Shown here piece after piece: positions 1 to 5,659 of a stretch of DNA of 20,158 nucleotides. The notes under the pieces were generated by a model. The model worked only from the letters and a program-made list of their open reading frames with translations. It was not told where the DNA came from and did not search any database. Within the stretch, counting starts at the first letter, position 1; every line of letters begins with the position of its first letter. The position numbers and the translations under genes were made by a program. This DNA comes from Bacillota bacterium (GTDB lineage: Bacteria > Bacillota > Clostridia > Lachnospirales > Lachnospiraceae). The DNA is taken from NCBI GenBank assembly GCA_023428885.1, contig JAEYWQ010000061.1, forward strand, positions 1-20,158. The letters are read 5' to 3'.

Positions 1-1379
1 ATAGTCTGACCTGTTTCTTCGTTTGTAGAAACACGGAAGGTAGGATCTTCTTCAGCAAGTTTAGCTAAAGCTTCACCCATCTTATCCTGACCAGCTTTTG
101 TCTTAGGCTCAATTGCTACGTCAATAACTGGTTTAGGGAATTCCATAGACTCTAAGATAACTGGGAACTTTTCATCGCAGATAGTATCACCAGTGGTTGT
201 TGTCTTGAAACCTACTGCTGCTGCAATATCACCAGAGTAAACCTTTTCAAGATCTTCTCTCTTGTTTGCATGCATCTGTAAGATACGTCCAACACGTTCT
301 TTTTTGCCCTTTGTTGCATTCAATACATAAGAACCAGAGTTCAATGTACCGGAGTAAACTCTAAAGAATGCTAGCTTACCTACGAATGGGTCAGTCATAA
401 TCTTAAATGCTAAAGCTGCAAAAGGCTCTTCATCGGAAGATCTTCTGTGAACTTCGTTACCATCTTCGTCAACACCTTTGATATCTTCAATATCAGTAGG
501 AGCTGGCATGTATTCTAAGACAGCATCAAGTAACTTCTGAACACCTTTATTTCTATAAGCAGAACCGCAAAGAACAGGAATAATCTGAACTGCGATTGTT
601 GCCTTTCTAAGAGCTGCCTTTAAGCTTTCTGTAGATGGCTCTTCACCCTCTAAGAATTTCTCGATTAACTCGTCATCTGTTTCACAGATAGATTCAATCA
701 TAGCTGCTCTGTATTCATCTGCTTCATCTTGCATATCTGCAGGGATATCTCTGATTTCAATCTGATCTCCCTTATCATCAAGATAGAAGTAAGCTTTCAT
801 CTCGAAAAGATCGATAACGCCCATGAACTGATCTTCTTTACCGATTGGTAATTGGATAGGAACAGCGTTCTTACCTAATCTCTTCTTAATCATATCTACT
901 ACATTGTAGAAGTTTGCACCAGAAATGTCCATCTTATTAACGAAAGCCATTCTTGGTACGTTATATTTGTCTGCCTGACGCCATACTGTTTCAGACTGTG
1001 GTTCAACACCACCCTTTGCACAAAATACACCAACCGCACTGTCAAGTACACGTAATGAACGTTCTACTTCCACAGTAAAGTCAACGTGACCAGGGGTATC
1101 GATAATATTGATACGGTGCTCTAAAGCACCAGGTATCTTCTTATGCTCGAATTCCTGAGTCCAGTGACATGTTGTTGCGGCTGAAGTAATTGTGATACCT
1201 CTTTCTTGTTCCTGCTCCATCCAGTCCATAGTAGCAGTACCTTCATGAGTATCACCAATCTTATAGTTAACACCGGTGTAGTATAAGATACGCTCTGTAA
1301 GAGTAGTCTTACCTGCATCGATGTGGGCCATAATACCAATATTTCTTGTTCTATCTAACGGGTATTCTCTTCCAGCCAA
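1..1379 (-). CDS. fusA: Translation elongation factor G (partial, C-terminus outside window)
   Basis: EF-G is the ribosomal translocation GTPase and also acts in ribosome recycling; it works in the cytoplasm. The first 459 residues are in the window, from a normal length of about 690. Translation begins MAGREYPLDRTRNIGIMAHI. The G1 P-loop AHIDAGKT is at residues 18-25, the switch I stretch ERGITITSAAT near 59-69, G3 DTPGH at 94-98 and G4 NKMD at 148-151. The start is TTG at 1379-1377. An AAGGAGG ribosome binding site lies about 7 nt upstream, and the next in-frame ATG (codon 17) sits in the P-loop, so it is too late to be the start. It is the third gene of the str operon, about 108 nt after rpsG. 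The frame continues unbroken off the left edge. Identity is certain; only the truncation is artificial. Confidence 0.97.
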   Translation of the reverse strand, partial: MAGREYPLDRTRNIGIMAHIDAGKTTLTERILYYTGVNYKIGDTHEGTATMDWMEQEQERGITITSAATTCHWTQEFEHKKIPGALEHRINIIDTPGHVDFTVEVERSLRVLDSAVGVFCAKGGVEPQSETVWRQADKYNVPRMAFVNKMDISGANFYNVVDMIKKRLGKNAVPIQLPIGKEDQFMGVIDLFEMKAYFYLDDKGDQIEIRDIPADMQDEADEYRAAMIESICETDDELIEKFLEGEEPSTESLKAALRKATIAVQIIPVLCGSAYRNKGVQKLLDAVLEYMPAPTDIEDIKGVDEDGNEVHRRSSDEEPFAALAFKIMTDPFVGKLAFFRVYSGTLNSGSYVLNATKGKKERVGRILQMHANKREDLEKVYSGDIAAAVGFKTTTTGDTICDEKFPVILESMEFPKPVIDVAIEPKTKAGQDKMGEALAKLAEEDPTFRVSTNEETGQT

Positions 1380-1487
1380 GGATTTTTCCTCCTTAATTTA
1401 TAACAATTACTAACTCCTTAGCAATTGTAAACTTAACATTTTTGGTTTCAGTGTTCCAAAAGCTTAAAGGCAAATTATTAGCACTGA

Positions 1488-1958
1488 TTACCAGCGATAA
1501 TGAGCAAATGCCTTGTTTGCTTCTGCCATCTTGTGCATATCTTCTTTTCTCTTAACAGCGGAACCAGTGTTAGCTGCAGCATCTAATAATTCTCCTGCAA
1601 GTCTATCTACCTGAGTCTTCTCGCCTCTCTTACGTGAGAAGATAGTTAACCAGCGAAGTGCTAATGCCTGTCTTCTATCTGGTCTTACTTCGATTGGCAC
1701 CTGATAAGTTGCACCACCAATACGGCGAGCTTTAACTTCAAGAACTGGCATGATGTTGTTCATAGCCTCTTCAAAAACTTCGATAGCGTCTTTACCAGAC
1801 TTTGCTGCTACCTTTTCAAATGCGCCGTATACGATCTTCTGAGCAGTTCCCTTCTTACCATCAAGCATAATGTTATTGATTAGCTTAGTAACGGTTTTAT
1901 TGTTGTAAATTGGATCTGCTAATACATCTCTTTTTTGTATATGTCCTTTACGTGGCAC
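1488..1958 (-). CDS. rpsG: 30S ribosomal protein S7
   Basis: S7 nucleates assembly of the 3' domain of 16S rRNA in the 30S head and contacts the E-site tRNA. The 156-residue product is full length for the family. It starts PRKGHIQKRDVLADPIYNNK and carries the conserved EVKARRIGGATYQVPIEV stretch near residues 74-92. The start codon is GTG at 1958-1956, about 8 nt after a strong AAGGAGGG ribosome binding site; there is no competing ATG at the family N-terminus. The gene lies between rpsL and fusA in the usual order. In E. coli, S7 is the translational repressor of the str operon and binds the rpsL-rpsG spacer. The long spacer here, with a hairpin just before the ribosome binding site, would suit a similar control, but that is inference. 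Confidence 0.98.
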   Translation of the reverse strand: MPRKGHIQKRDVLADPIYNNKTVTKLINNIMLDGKKGTAQKIVYGAFEKVAAKSGKDAIEVFEEAMNNIMPVLEVKARRIGGATYQVPIEVRPDRRQALALRWLTIFSRKRGEKTQVDRLAGELLDAAANTGSAVKRKEDMHKMAEANKAFAHYRW

Positions 1959-2154
1959 GTTGCTTCCCTCCTTAATATCGATTGCGAAATCGCAATCATT
2001 AATTCTACGGTACTCACATTACTGTGTTCATGCTCAGTTTAATATCTATTTTCAAATCGAACATACTGCAACCACTGAGTAACTGTTGATCTTCGAAATA
2101 AAAAATTAACCCGGCATTCCATTGTAGTCAAACTACGAAATTAGTAATGAGAAA
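1959..2154 (-). promoter_or_regulatory. Long rpsL-rpsG intercistronic spacer with hairpins
   Basis: This 196-nt spacer inside a ribosomal-protein operon has no reading frame of note. On the minus strand a perfect 7-8 bp hairpin (1980-1997, arms GATTGCGA and TCGCAATC) stands just before the rpsG ribosome binding site. A smaller one, with arms GTAGT and ACTAC, lies further upstream near 2125-2137. A weak promoter-like pair also overlaps that second hairpin (TTGACT, 17 bp, TAATTT). Such structure near the rpsG start is compatible with S7-type translational feedback or with RNA processing. Function is not shown by sequence alone. Confidence 0.35.
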
Positions 2155-2577
2155 TTACTTTTTAGCGTCTTTAGGTCTCTTAGCTCCATACTTGGAACGA
2201 GCCTGTCTTCTCTTAGCTACACCAGCTGTATCGAGTGTACCTCTGACGATGTGATATCTTGTACCTGGAAGGTCCTTTACTCTACCACCTCTGATTAATA
2301 CAACACTATGCTCCTGAAGATTGTGTCCTTCACCTGGGATATAGCTTGTTACTTCAATACCGTTACTCAAACGAACTCTGGCAATCTTTCTAAGCGCTGA
2401 GTTAGGCTTCTTAGGAGTTGCTGTTCTAACTGCGGTACAAACGCCTCTCTTTTGTGGAGCGGATACGTCTGTAGATTTCTTTCTTAAGGAGTTAAATCCT
2501 TTTTGTAACGCAGGAGCAGTAGATTTCTTCTCCATTGTCTTTCTGCCTTTTCTTACTAATTGGTTGAATGTTGGCAT
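2155..2577 (-). CDS. rpsL: 30S ribosomal protein S12
   Basis: S12 sits at the decoding centre of the 30S subunit and controls tRNA selection accuracy. The 140-residue length is typical of Firmicutes, which carry an insertion of about 15 residues after the N-terminal NQLVRKGR compared with the 124-residue E. coli protein. The core motif TPKKPNSALRK is at residues 54-64 and GGRVKDLPG at 97-105. The two lysines whose substitution gives streptomycin resistance (E. coli K43 and K88) are both present, as K56 and K101, so the allele appears wild type. Asp102, the site of beta-methylthiolation in bacteria, is also present. The start is ATG 2577-2575 behind AGGAGGTG. It is the first gene of the str operon. 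No rpoC or L7Ae-type gene precedes it here, unlike in many clostridia. Confidence 0.98.
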   Translation of the reverse strand: MPTFNQLVRKGRKTMEKKSTAPALQKGFNSLRKKSTDVSAPQKRGVCTAVRTATPKKPNSALRKIARVRLSNGIEVTSYIPGEGHNLQEHSVVLIRGGRVKDLPGTRYHIVRGTLDTAGVAKRRQARSKYGAKRPKDAKK

Positions 2578-2695
2578 TAATTTTTCACCTCCTGATAAGT
2601 ATTCGATGATTCGTGGTTGCTTATGCAGATTCTATCTGCGTTACCAATTTCTCATGAAATTGATATAACAAAAACATGCGCTTAATATGCGCGCA
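2578..2695 (-). promoter_or_regulatory. rpsL 5' leader with two stem-loops
   Basis: The leader expected from the upstream promoter is about 118 nt. It contains two clean inverted repeats: 2645-2662 (arms CAATTT and AAATTG, 6-nt loop) and 2625-2639 (arms GCAGAT and ATCTGC, 3-nt loop). Neither is followed by a U-run, so they are not attenuators of the usual kind. The AGGAGGTG ribosome binding site follows at about 2585-2592. A role in r-protein feedback or RNA stability is possible but not shown. Confidence 0.4.
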
Positions 2696-2701
2696 GATTA
2701 G

Positions 2702-2730
2702 ATTATACTGCTGAAACCTTGAGTTGTCAA
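2702..2730 (-). promoter_or_regulatory. Consensus SigA promoter of the str operon
   Basis: On the minus strand the -35 TTGACA (2730-2725) and -10 TATAAT (2707-2702) both match the consensus exactly and are separated by 17 bp. Transcription would start near 2695 and run into rpsL-rpsG-fusA. A perfect promoter fits a highly expressed ribosomal operon and shows that the operon does not depend on read-through from rpoBC. Confidence 0.88.
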
Positions 2731-2793
2731 GGATATTTTATGGTTTTTTATACTCTAGCTTGCAGACAAAAGAATTGCCTATTGATGAACAAA

Positions 2794-2921
2794 AGTGTGC
2801 TTCGCACACTCTCGCGACCAAAGATACTTTGAAAGCACACTTTGTTCCCGCGCCGACCGGGTGTCGCGATTTTTGCGACATTTTACCTTACCCGGTCGTG
2901 TGCATCTCGGCACGAAGTGCC
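2794..2921. repeat. GC-rich intergenic palindromic cluster, copy 1
   Basis: A GC-rich island in AT-rich intergenic DNA made of several inverted repeats: 2794-2810 (AGTGTGC/GCACACT, 3-nt loop); a composite hairpin with outer arms CGACCGGGT at 2854-2862 and ACCCGGTCG at 2890-2898 enclosing an inner stem TGTCGC/GCGACA (2862-2867 and 2875-2880); and 2909-2921 (GGCAC/GTGCC). GCACAC at 2835-2840 can also pair with GTGTGC at 2898-2903. The left shoulder TTTGTTCCCGCGCCGACC (2841-2858) matches 15 of 18 positions of the same shoulder in the block at 16958-16975. A plus-strand reading frame crosses this block, but it has no ribosome binding site or protein-like features. It resembles a REP-type dispersed element. 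Confidence 0.6.
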
Positions 2922-2964
2922 TTTAAATCATAGGACATTGCGTAGCAATGTCCTATGATTTAAA
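2922..2964. repeat. Perfect 20-bp stem-loop with 3-nt loop
   Basis: Left arm 2922-2941 and right arm 2945-2964 are exact reverse complements over 20 bp, with loop GTA (2942-2944). The right arm runs directly into the A-run (T-run on the minus strand) of the neighbouring terminator. Neither strand has a U-run placed after this stem for plain intrinsic termination: A's follow on the plus strand, and TTTAAAGGC follows on the minus strand. It may be a second-line stop for minus-strand read-through, an RNase III-type processing site or a small palindromic mobile element. Confidence 0.6.
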
Positions 2965-3002
2965 AAAAGCGATTTAGCAAATTACAAATCTGCCAAATCG
3001 CT
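2962..3002 (-). terminator. Intrinsic terminator of the orphan minus-strand unit
   Basis: Read on the minus strand, arms AGCGATTTGGCA (3002-2991) and TGCTAAATCGCT (2979-2968) form a 12-bp stem with one mismatch, followed at once by seven T's (2968-2962). That is the standard layout of a Rho-independent terminator and it points leftward, so it must serve a transcript coming from 3003 or beyond. It would keep that transcript from entering the rpsL promoter region. Confidence 0.72.
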
Positions 3003-3423
3003 CTTACCTCATATGTGCTGTTAATAAATCACTTACGTTCTGCTTTTACATCTCTTATGTTCTAATCTAAATTCTTTTGGGCAATATTTATATTTTTTCT
3101 TAAGTAGGTTCATATTATATATAATATAAAATTATCTTACTGTTTTTTCTTTTGTTTGTTAATCTCTTATTATAATTATAACCTTATCTTTTGCTCCATC
3201 CTTCCTCTTATCTTATGTATGATATAGTTATTGACTTTGGTTAGTTTTCTTTTGTTTTTATTGTTTCACCCTATGTTTACTTATACCATTTTGTCAGCTG
3301 ATAATTAATTGCATATCTTATGTGTTTTCCTAATAAAAGGCTGTCCACTTGTACCCTGTTACCCCTTTGCTGTATGTACTTCAAAACATTTCTTTTGTAT
3401 GTATTTTAGTTATCTTTTGTAAT
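2962..3423 (-). ncRNA. Candidate orphan transcript, about 460 nt, A-rich, no clear ORF
   Basis: The stretch is bounded by a near-consensus promoter (3430-3458) and a T7-tailed terminator (2962-3002), both on the minus strand, and contains no annotated-size gene. On this strand it is strongly purine-rich, above all A-rich. I looked for the signature stretches of RNase P RNA, tmRNA, SRP RNA and 6S RNA and saw none. Two micro-frames occur: 3277-3348 (GTG, 23 aa, only a distant GGGG upstream) and 3033-3113 (ATG, 26 aa, lysine-rich with two Cys, no ribosome binding site). Neither is well supported. It could be a small RNA, a leader-like transcript, a micro-protein gene, or decayed sequence that kept its signals. 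Confidence 0.42.
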
Positions 3424-3429
3424 AATAAA

Positions 3430-3458
3430 ATTATACAGTAACCACTACAAATAGTCAA
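3430..3458 (-). promoter_or_regulatory. Near-consensus promoter pointing away from sigA
   Basis: On the minus strand TTGACT (3458-3453) and TATAAT (3435-3430) are separated by 17 bp, 11 of 12 consensus positions. The predicted start is near 3423. No gene of 60 codons or more follows on this strand before rpsL, 850 bp away, which has its own promoter. The remaining DNA up to the sigA promoter (3459-3588) is very AT-rich and shows nothing else I can name. Confidence 0.62.
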
Positions 3459-3588
3459 TATTTATTTTAAATGTAAGTTTTGCCACAATATATAGTGTTT
3501 ACCATTATATATAATAATTGCATTATTTACATAGGAAAATAATAATATTCATTTTCATAAAGATTTTGTTCCAATTAGACACATACTA

Positions 3589-3597
3589 TGATATAAT
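3589..3597 (+). promoter_or_regulatory. Extended -10 promoter of sigA
   Basis: TG-A-TATAAT at 3589-3597 is a full extended -10 element. The -35 region 17 bp upstream (TTCCAA, 3569-3574) is poor, which is usual when the extended -10 is present. Transcription would start near 3604, leaving a leader of about 45 nt that contains a short hairpin (arms TTTTCG 3613-3618 and CGAAAA 3626-3631) just before the ribosome binding site. Confidence 0.65.
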
Positions 3598-3648
3598 GTT
3601 GTTTGGTGACTTTTTTCGCCCAAGACGAAAATATTGGAGGTCTATCCG

Positions 3649-4764
3649 ATGGAAGAACAAGTAAATAGCTTTGAAGCGCGCTTAAAAGAACTCGTTGCAT
3701 TTGCTAATGATAACAAAGGCGTAATCGAAGTAGATAAAGTAAATGATTTCTTTAAAGAGTTGAATCTGAATGTAAGACAGATTGATAAAATATATGAGTA
3801 TCTGGAAGCAAACAACATTGTTGTCTTAAACCCTACTGACGATGATGAACCAGATGATGACATCCTTCTTGAACTAGAAGATGATGTGGATGTAATTGCT
3901 GAGGCTGAAGATTTATCAAGCATGGCATCAACCATCTCAGACGATCCTGTAAAACAGTATTTAAAAGAAATAGGAAGTTACCCTTTGCTTTCAGTTGCAG
4001 AAGAGATAGAACTTGCTAAGAAAATTGAACATGGTGATTCTATGGCAAAACAAATTCTTGCAGAATCTAACTTACGTCTTGTAGTTAGTATTGCAAAGCG
4101 TTATGTAGGCCGTGGTCTCTCTTTCCTTGATCTGATTCAGGAAGGGAACTTAGGTTTAATTAAAGCTGTTGATAAGTTCGACTATAATAAAGGATATAAA
4201 TTCAGTACTTATGCAACTTGGTGGATTCGTCAGGCAATTACCCGTTCTATTGCTGACCAATCTCGTACGATACGAATCCCTGTTCATATGTCTGAAGTAA
4301 TCAATAAGACTTATCGTGTGTCAAGAAATCTGTTACAAGAACTGGGACGAGAACCAAGCGAACAAGAACTCGCAGATGCTATGAATCTTCCAATTGAAAA
4401 GGTACGTGAAATTCTAAAGGTTTCTGCAGATCCTATCTCTCTTGATACTCCAATTGGTGAAGAGGATGACAGCCACCTTGGTGACTTTATCAAAGATGAT
4501 ACAATTATGGGACCAGAAGATGCTGCTTCCTATGCTGTACTTCAAGATCAAATCAGTAAACTATTAGATACCTTAACAGATCGTGAGCAACGCGTATTAA
4601 TCCTACGTTTTGGTCTACAAGATGGTAGAAGTCGAACTCTTGAAGAAGTTGGTAAAGAATTCAATGTAACAAGAGAAAGAATTCGTCAGATCGAAGCAAA
4701 GGCCTTACGTAAATTAAGACATCCAAGTCGTGCCAGAATGTTAAAGGGATATGAATTAAACTAA
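3649..4764 (+). CDS. sigA: Primary RNA polymerase sigma factor (RpoD/SigA family)
   Basis: This is the vegetative sigma-70 factor that directs core RNA polymerase to TTGACA/TATAAT promoters, the type seen throughout this window. In the 371-residue product, a short acidic region 1.1-like part fills residues 1-95 with an Asp/Glu-rich run near 64-83. Region 1.2 begins at DDPVKQYLKEIG (about 98). Region 2 contains NLRLVVSIAKRYVGRG and the DNA-melting stretch YKFSTYATWWIRQAITRSI (about 183-201). Region 3 starts RIPVHMSEVINK, and region 4 has the helix-turn-helix TLEEVGKEFNVTRERIRQIE near the C-terminus. I place the start at ATG 3649: GGAGG at 3636-3640 lies 8 nt before it, whereas the in-frame TTG at 3634 overlaps that ribosome binding site. 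Unlike the common dnaG-rpoD arrangement, dnaG is not next door. A sigA paralogue elsewhere cannot be excluded. Confidence 0.94.
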   Translation: MEEQVNSFEARLKELVAFANDNKGVIEVDKVNDFFKELNLNVRQIDKIYEYLEANNIVVLNPTDDDEPDDDILLELEDDVDVIAEAEDLSSMASTISDDPVKQYLKEIGSYPLLSVAEEIELAKKIEHGDSMAKQILAESNLRLVVSIAKRYVGRGLSFLDLIQEGNLGLIKAVDKFDYNKGYKFSTYATWWIRQAITRSIADQSRTIRIPVHMSEVINKTYRVSRNLLQELGREPSEQELADAMNLPIEKVREILKVSADPISLDTPIGEEDDSHLGDFIKDDTIMGPEDAASYAVLQDQISKLLDTLTDREQRVLILRFGLQDGRSRTLEEVGKEFNVTRERIRQIEAKALRKLRHPSRARMLKGYELN

Positions 4765-4815
4765 GTTATGATCCAGTCATAATAGCTGCTAAATCTTTTT
4801 GGGAGGGGGATTCCT

Positions 4816-5529
4816 GTGAAAAGAATCATATTAATGTTAATACGAAGTTTCTTCAATCTACCAGTATGGTTATGGCAACTGCACAAGTTATGTAATATTG
4901 AAAAACATGATCGATTCGAACGCTATGCCTGGATGCATCGATTAGTTCCTCTTGCCAACCGCAGAGGACGGGTAAAGATTGACTGCCATGGTATTGAAAA
5001 CCTTCCTGAAGAGACTGGTTACATCTGTTTTCCGAATCATCAGGGAATGTTTGATGCATTAGCTTTTCTAGAAACCCATGAACGTCCTTTTGTGACCGTT
5101 ATGAAAAAAGAAGTAAAAGATGTTTTTCTTCTTCGTAACATCATCTGCCTGTTTCAAGCAGAGATTATTGATCGAGAAGATGTGCGTCAGTCTATGACTG
5201 TAATTAAGAATATGACAAATCGCGTAAAGAATGGTGAAAATTTTATTATCTTTGCAGAGGGAACCAGAAGTCGTAATGGCAATCAAATTGGTGAGTTTAA
5301 GGGTGGAAGCTTTAAGAGCGCAATGAATGCACGGTGCCCAATTGTACCAGTGGCCTTAATTGATTCCTTTAAAGCCTTTGATACTAATTCAATTAAGAAG
5401 CTAACCGTTCAAATCCATTACTTGAAACCTCTATACTATGAAGAATATAAAGATCTAAAGTCTACAGAAATTGCAACCATTGTAGAGAATAGAATTAAAG
5501 AAACTATTGCACAATATGTACAGGATTAA
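4816..5529 (+). CDS. 1-acyl-sn-glycerol-3-phosphate acyltransferase (PlsC-like)
   Basis: Predicted to acylate lysophosphatidic acid to phosphatidic acid at the inner face of the membrane, the second acylation in phospholipid synthesis. The 237-residue protein has acyltransferase block I as N74-H-Q-G-M-F-D80 (the NHx4D catalytic pair), block III as FAEGTR (146-151; FPEGTR is more usual) and block IV as PIVPVALI (175-182). A hydrophobic, Trp-containing stretch at residues 3-22 probably anchors it to the membrane. The start is GTG 4816, 6 nt after a strong GGGAGGGGG. It follows sigA by 51 nt without a clear terminator between them, so it may be co-transcribed with it, and it ends in a terminator at 5540. 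The acyl acceptor is not proven by sequence; other lysophospholipids are possible. Confidence 0.87.
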   Translation: MKRIILMLIRSFFNLPVWLWQLHKLCNIEKHDRFERYAWMHRLVPLANRRGRVKIDCHGIENLPEETGYICFPNHQGMFDALAFLETHERPFVTVMKKEVKDVFLLRNIICLFQAEIIDREDVRQSMTVIKNMTNRVKNGENFIIFAEGTRSRNGNQIGEFKGGSFKSAMNARCPIVPVALIDSFKAFDTNSIKKLTVQIHYLKPLYYEEYKDLKSTEIATIVENRIKETIAQYVQD

Positions 5530-5539
5530 CCCGTATATT

Positions 5540-5575
5540 AAGGCTGTCTCATAATTATGAGATAGCCTTATTTTA
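5540..5575 (+). terminator. Intrinsic terminator after the acyltransferase gene
   Basis: Arms 5540-5554 and 5555-5569 form a 15-bp inverted repeat with one G-U pair (the innermost pairs open to form the loop), followed by ATTTTATCTT. It closes the sigA-plsC unit. The core GGCTGTCTCAT/ATGAGATAGCC recurs in the hairpins at 12628 and 14698. Confidence 0.82.
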
Positions 5576-5582
5576 TCTTCTA

Positions 5583-5610
5583 TTGACATGGGTTGAATTT
5601 GACGTATAAT
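5583..5610 (+). promoter_or_regulatory. Consensus promoter of the sugar kinase gene
   Basis: TTGACA (5583-5588) and TATAAT (5605-5610) are exact consensus hexamers separated by 16 bp. The start of transcription would be near 5617, just before the operator-like palindrome at 5621. A strong promoter overlaid by an operator is the usual layout of a repressible sugar gene. Confidence 0.85.
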
Positions 5611-5620
5611 TAGAGTATGT

Positions 5621-5637
5621 ATGTAAGCGTTTACATA
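5621..5637 (+). promoter_or_regulatory. cre / LacI-family operator over the kinase transcription start
   Basis: ATGTAAGCGTTTACATA fits every position of the catabolite responsive element consensus WTGNAARCGNWWWCAWW bound by CcpA. It lies at about +4 to +20 from the predicted transcription start, where bound repressor would block initiation or early elongation. Other LacI-family repressors (for example KdgR-type regulators) use similar palindromes with a central CG, so the exact regulator is open. Confidence 0.72.
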
Positions 5638-5659
5638 TAGATAAAAGGAGGAAATTCTA

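Noticed and set aside
2724..2933. 69-codon plus-strand open frame between rpsL and sigA
   Set aside because: It starts with TTG on the str promoter -35, has no ribosome binding site, and its codons follow the palindromic repeats; it is a by-product of the repeat block.
2794..2964. CRISPR array or attachment site
   Set aside because: The repeats are inverted and unequal, without regular spacers, cas genes or an integrase nearby.
3003..3423. 6S RNA, SRP RNA, tmRNA or RNase P RNA in the orphan unit
   Set aside because: The expected conserved stretches and long closing stems were not found; the sequence is A-rich and weakly structured.
3634..3648. TTG start giving sigA five extra residues
   Set aside because: The TTG overlaps the GGAGG ribosome binding site that serves ATG 3649.
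3642..3935. 97-codon minus-strand frame inside sigA
   Set aside because: It is the antisense shadow of the acidic region of sigA; Ser-rich composition is what GAT/GAA codons give in reverse.
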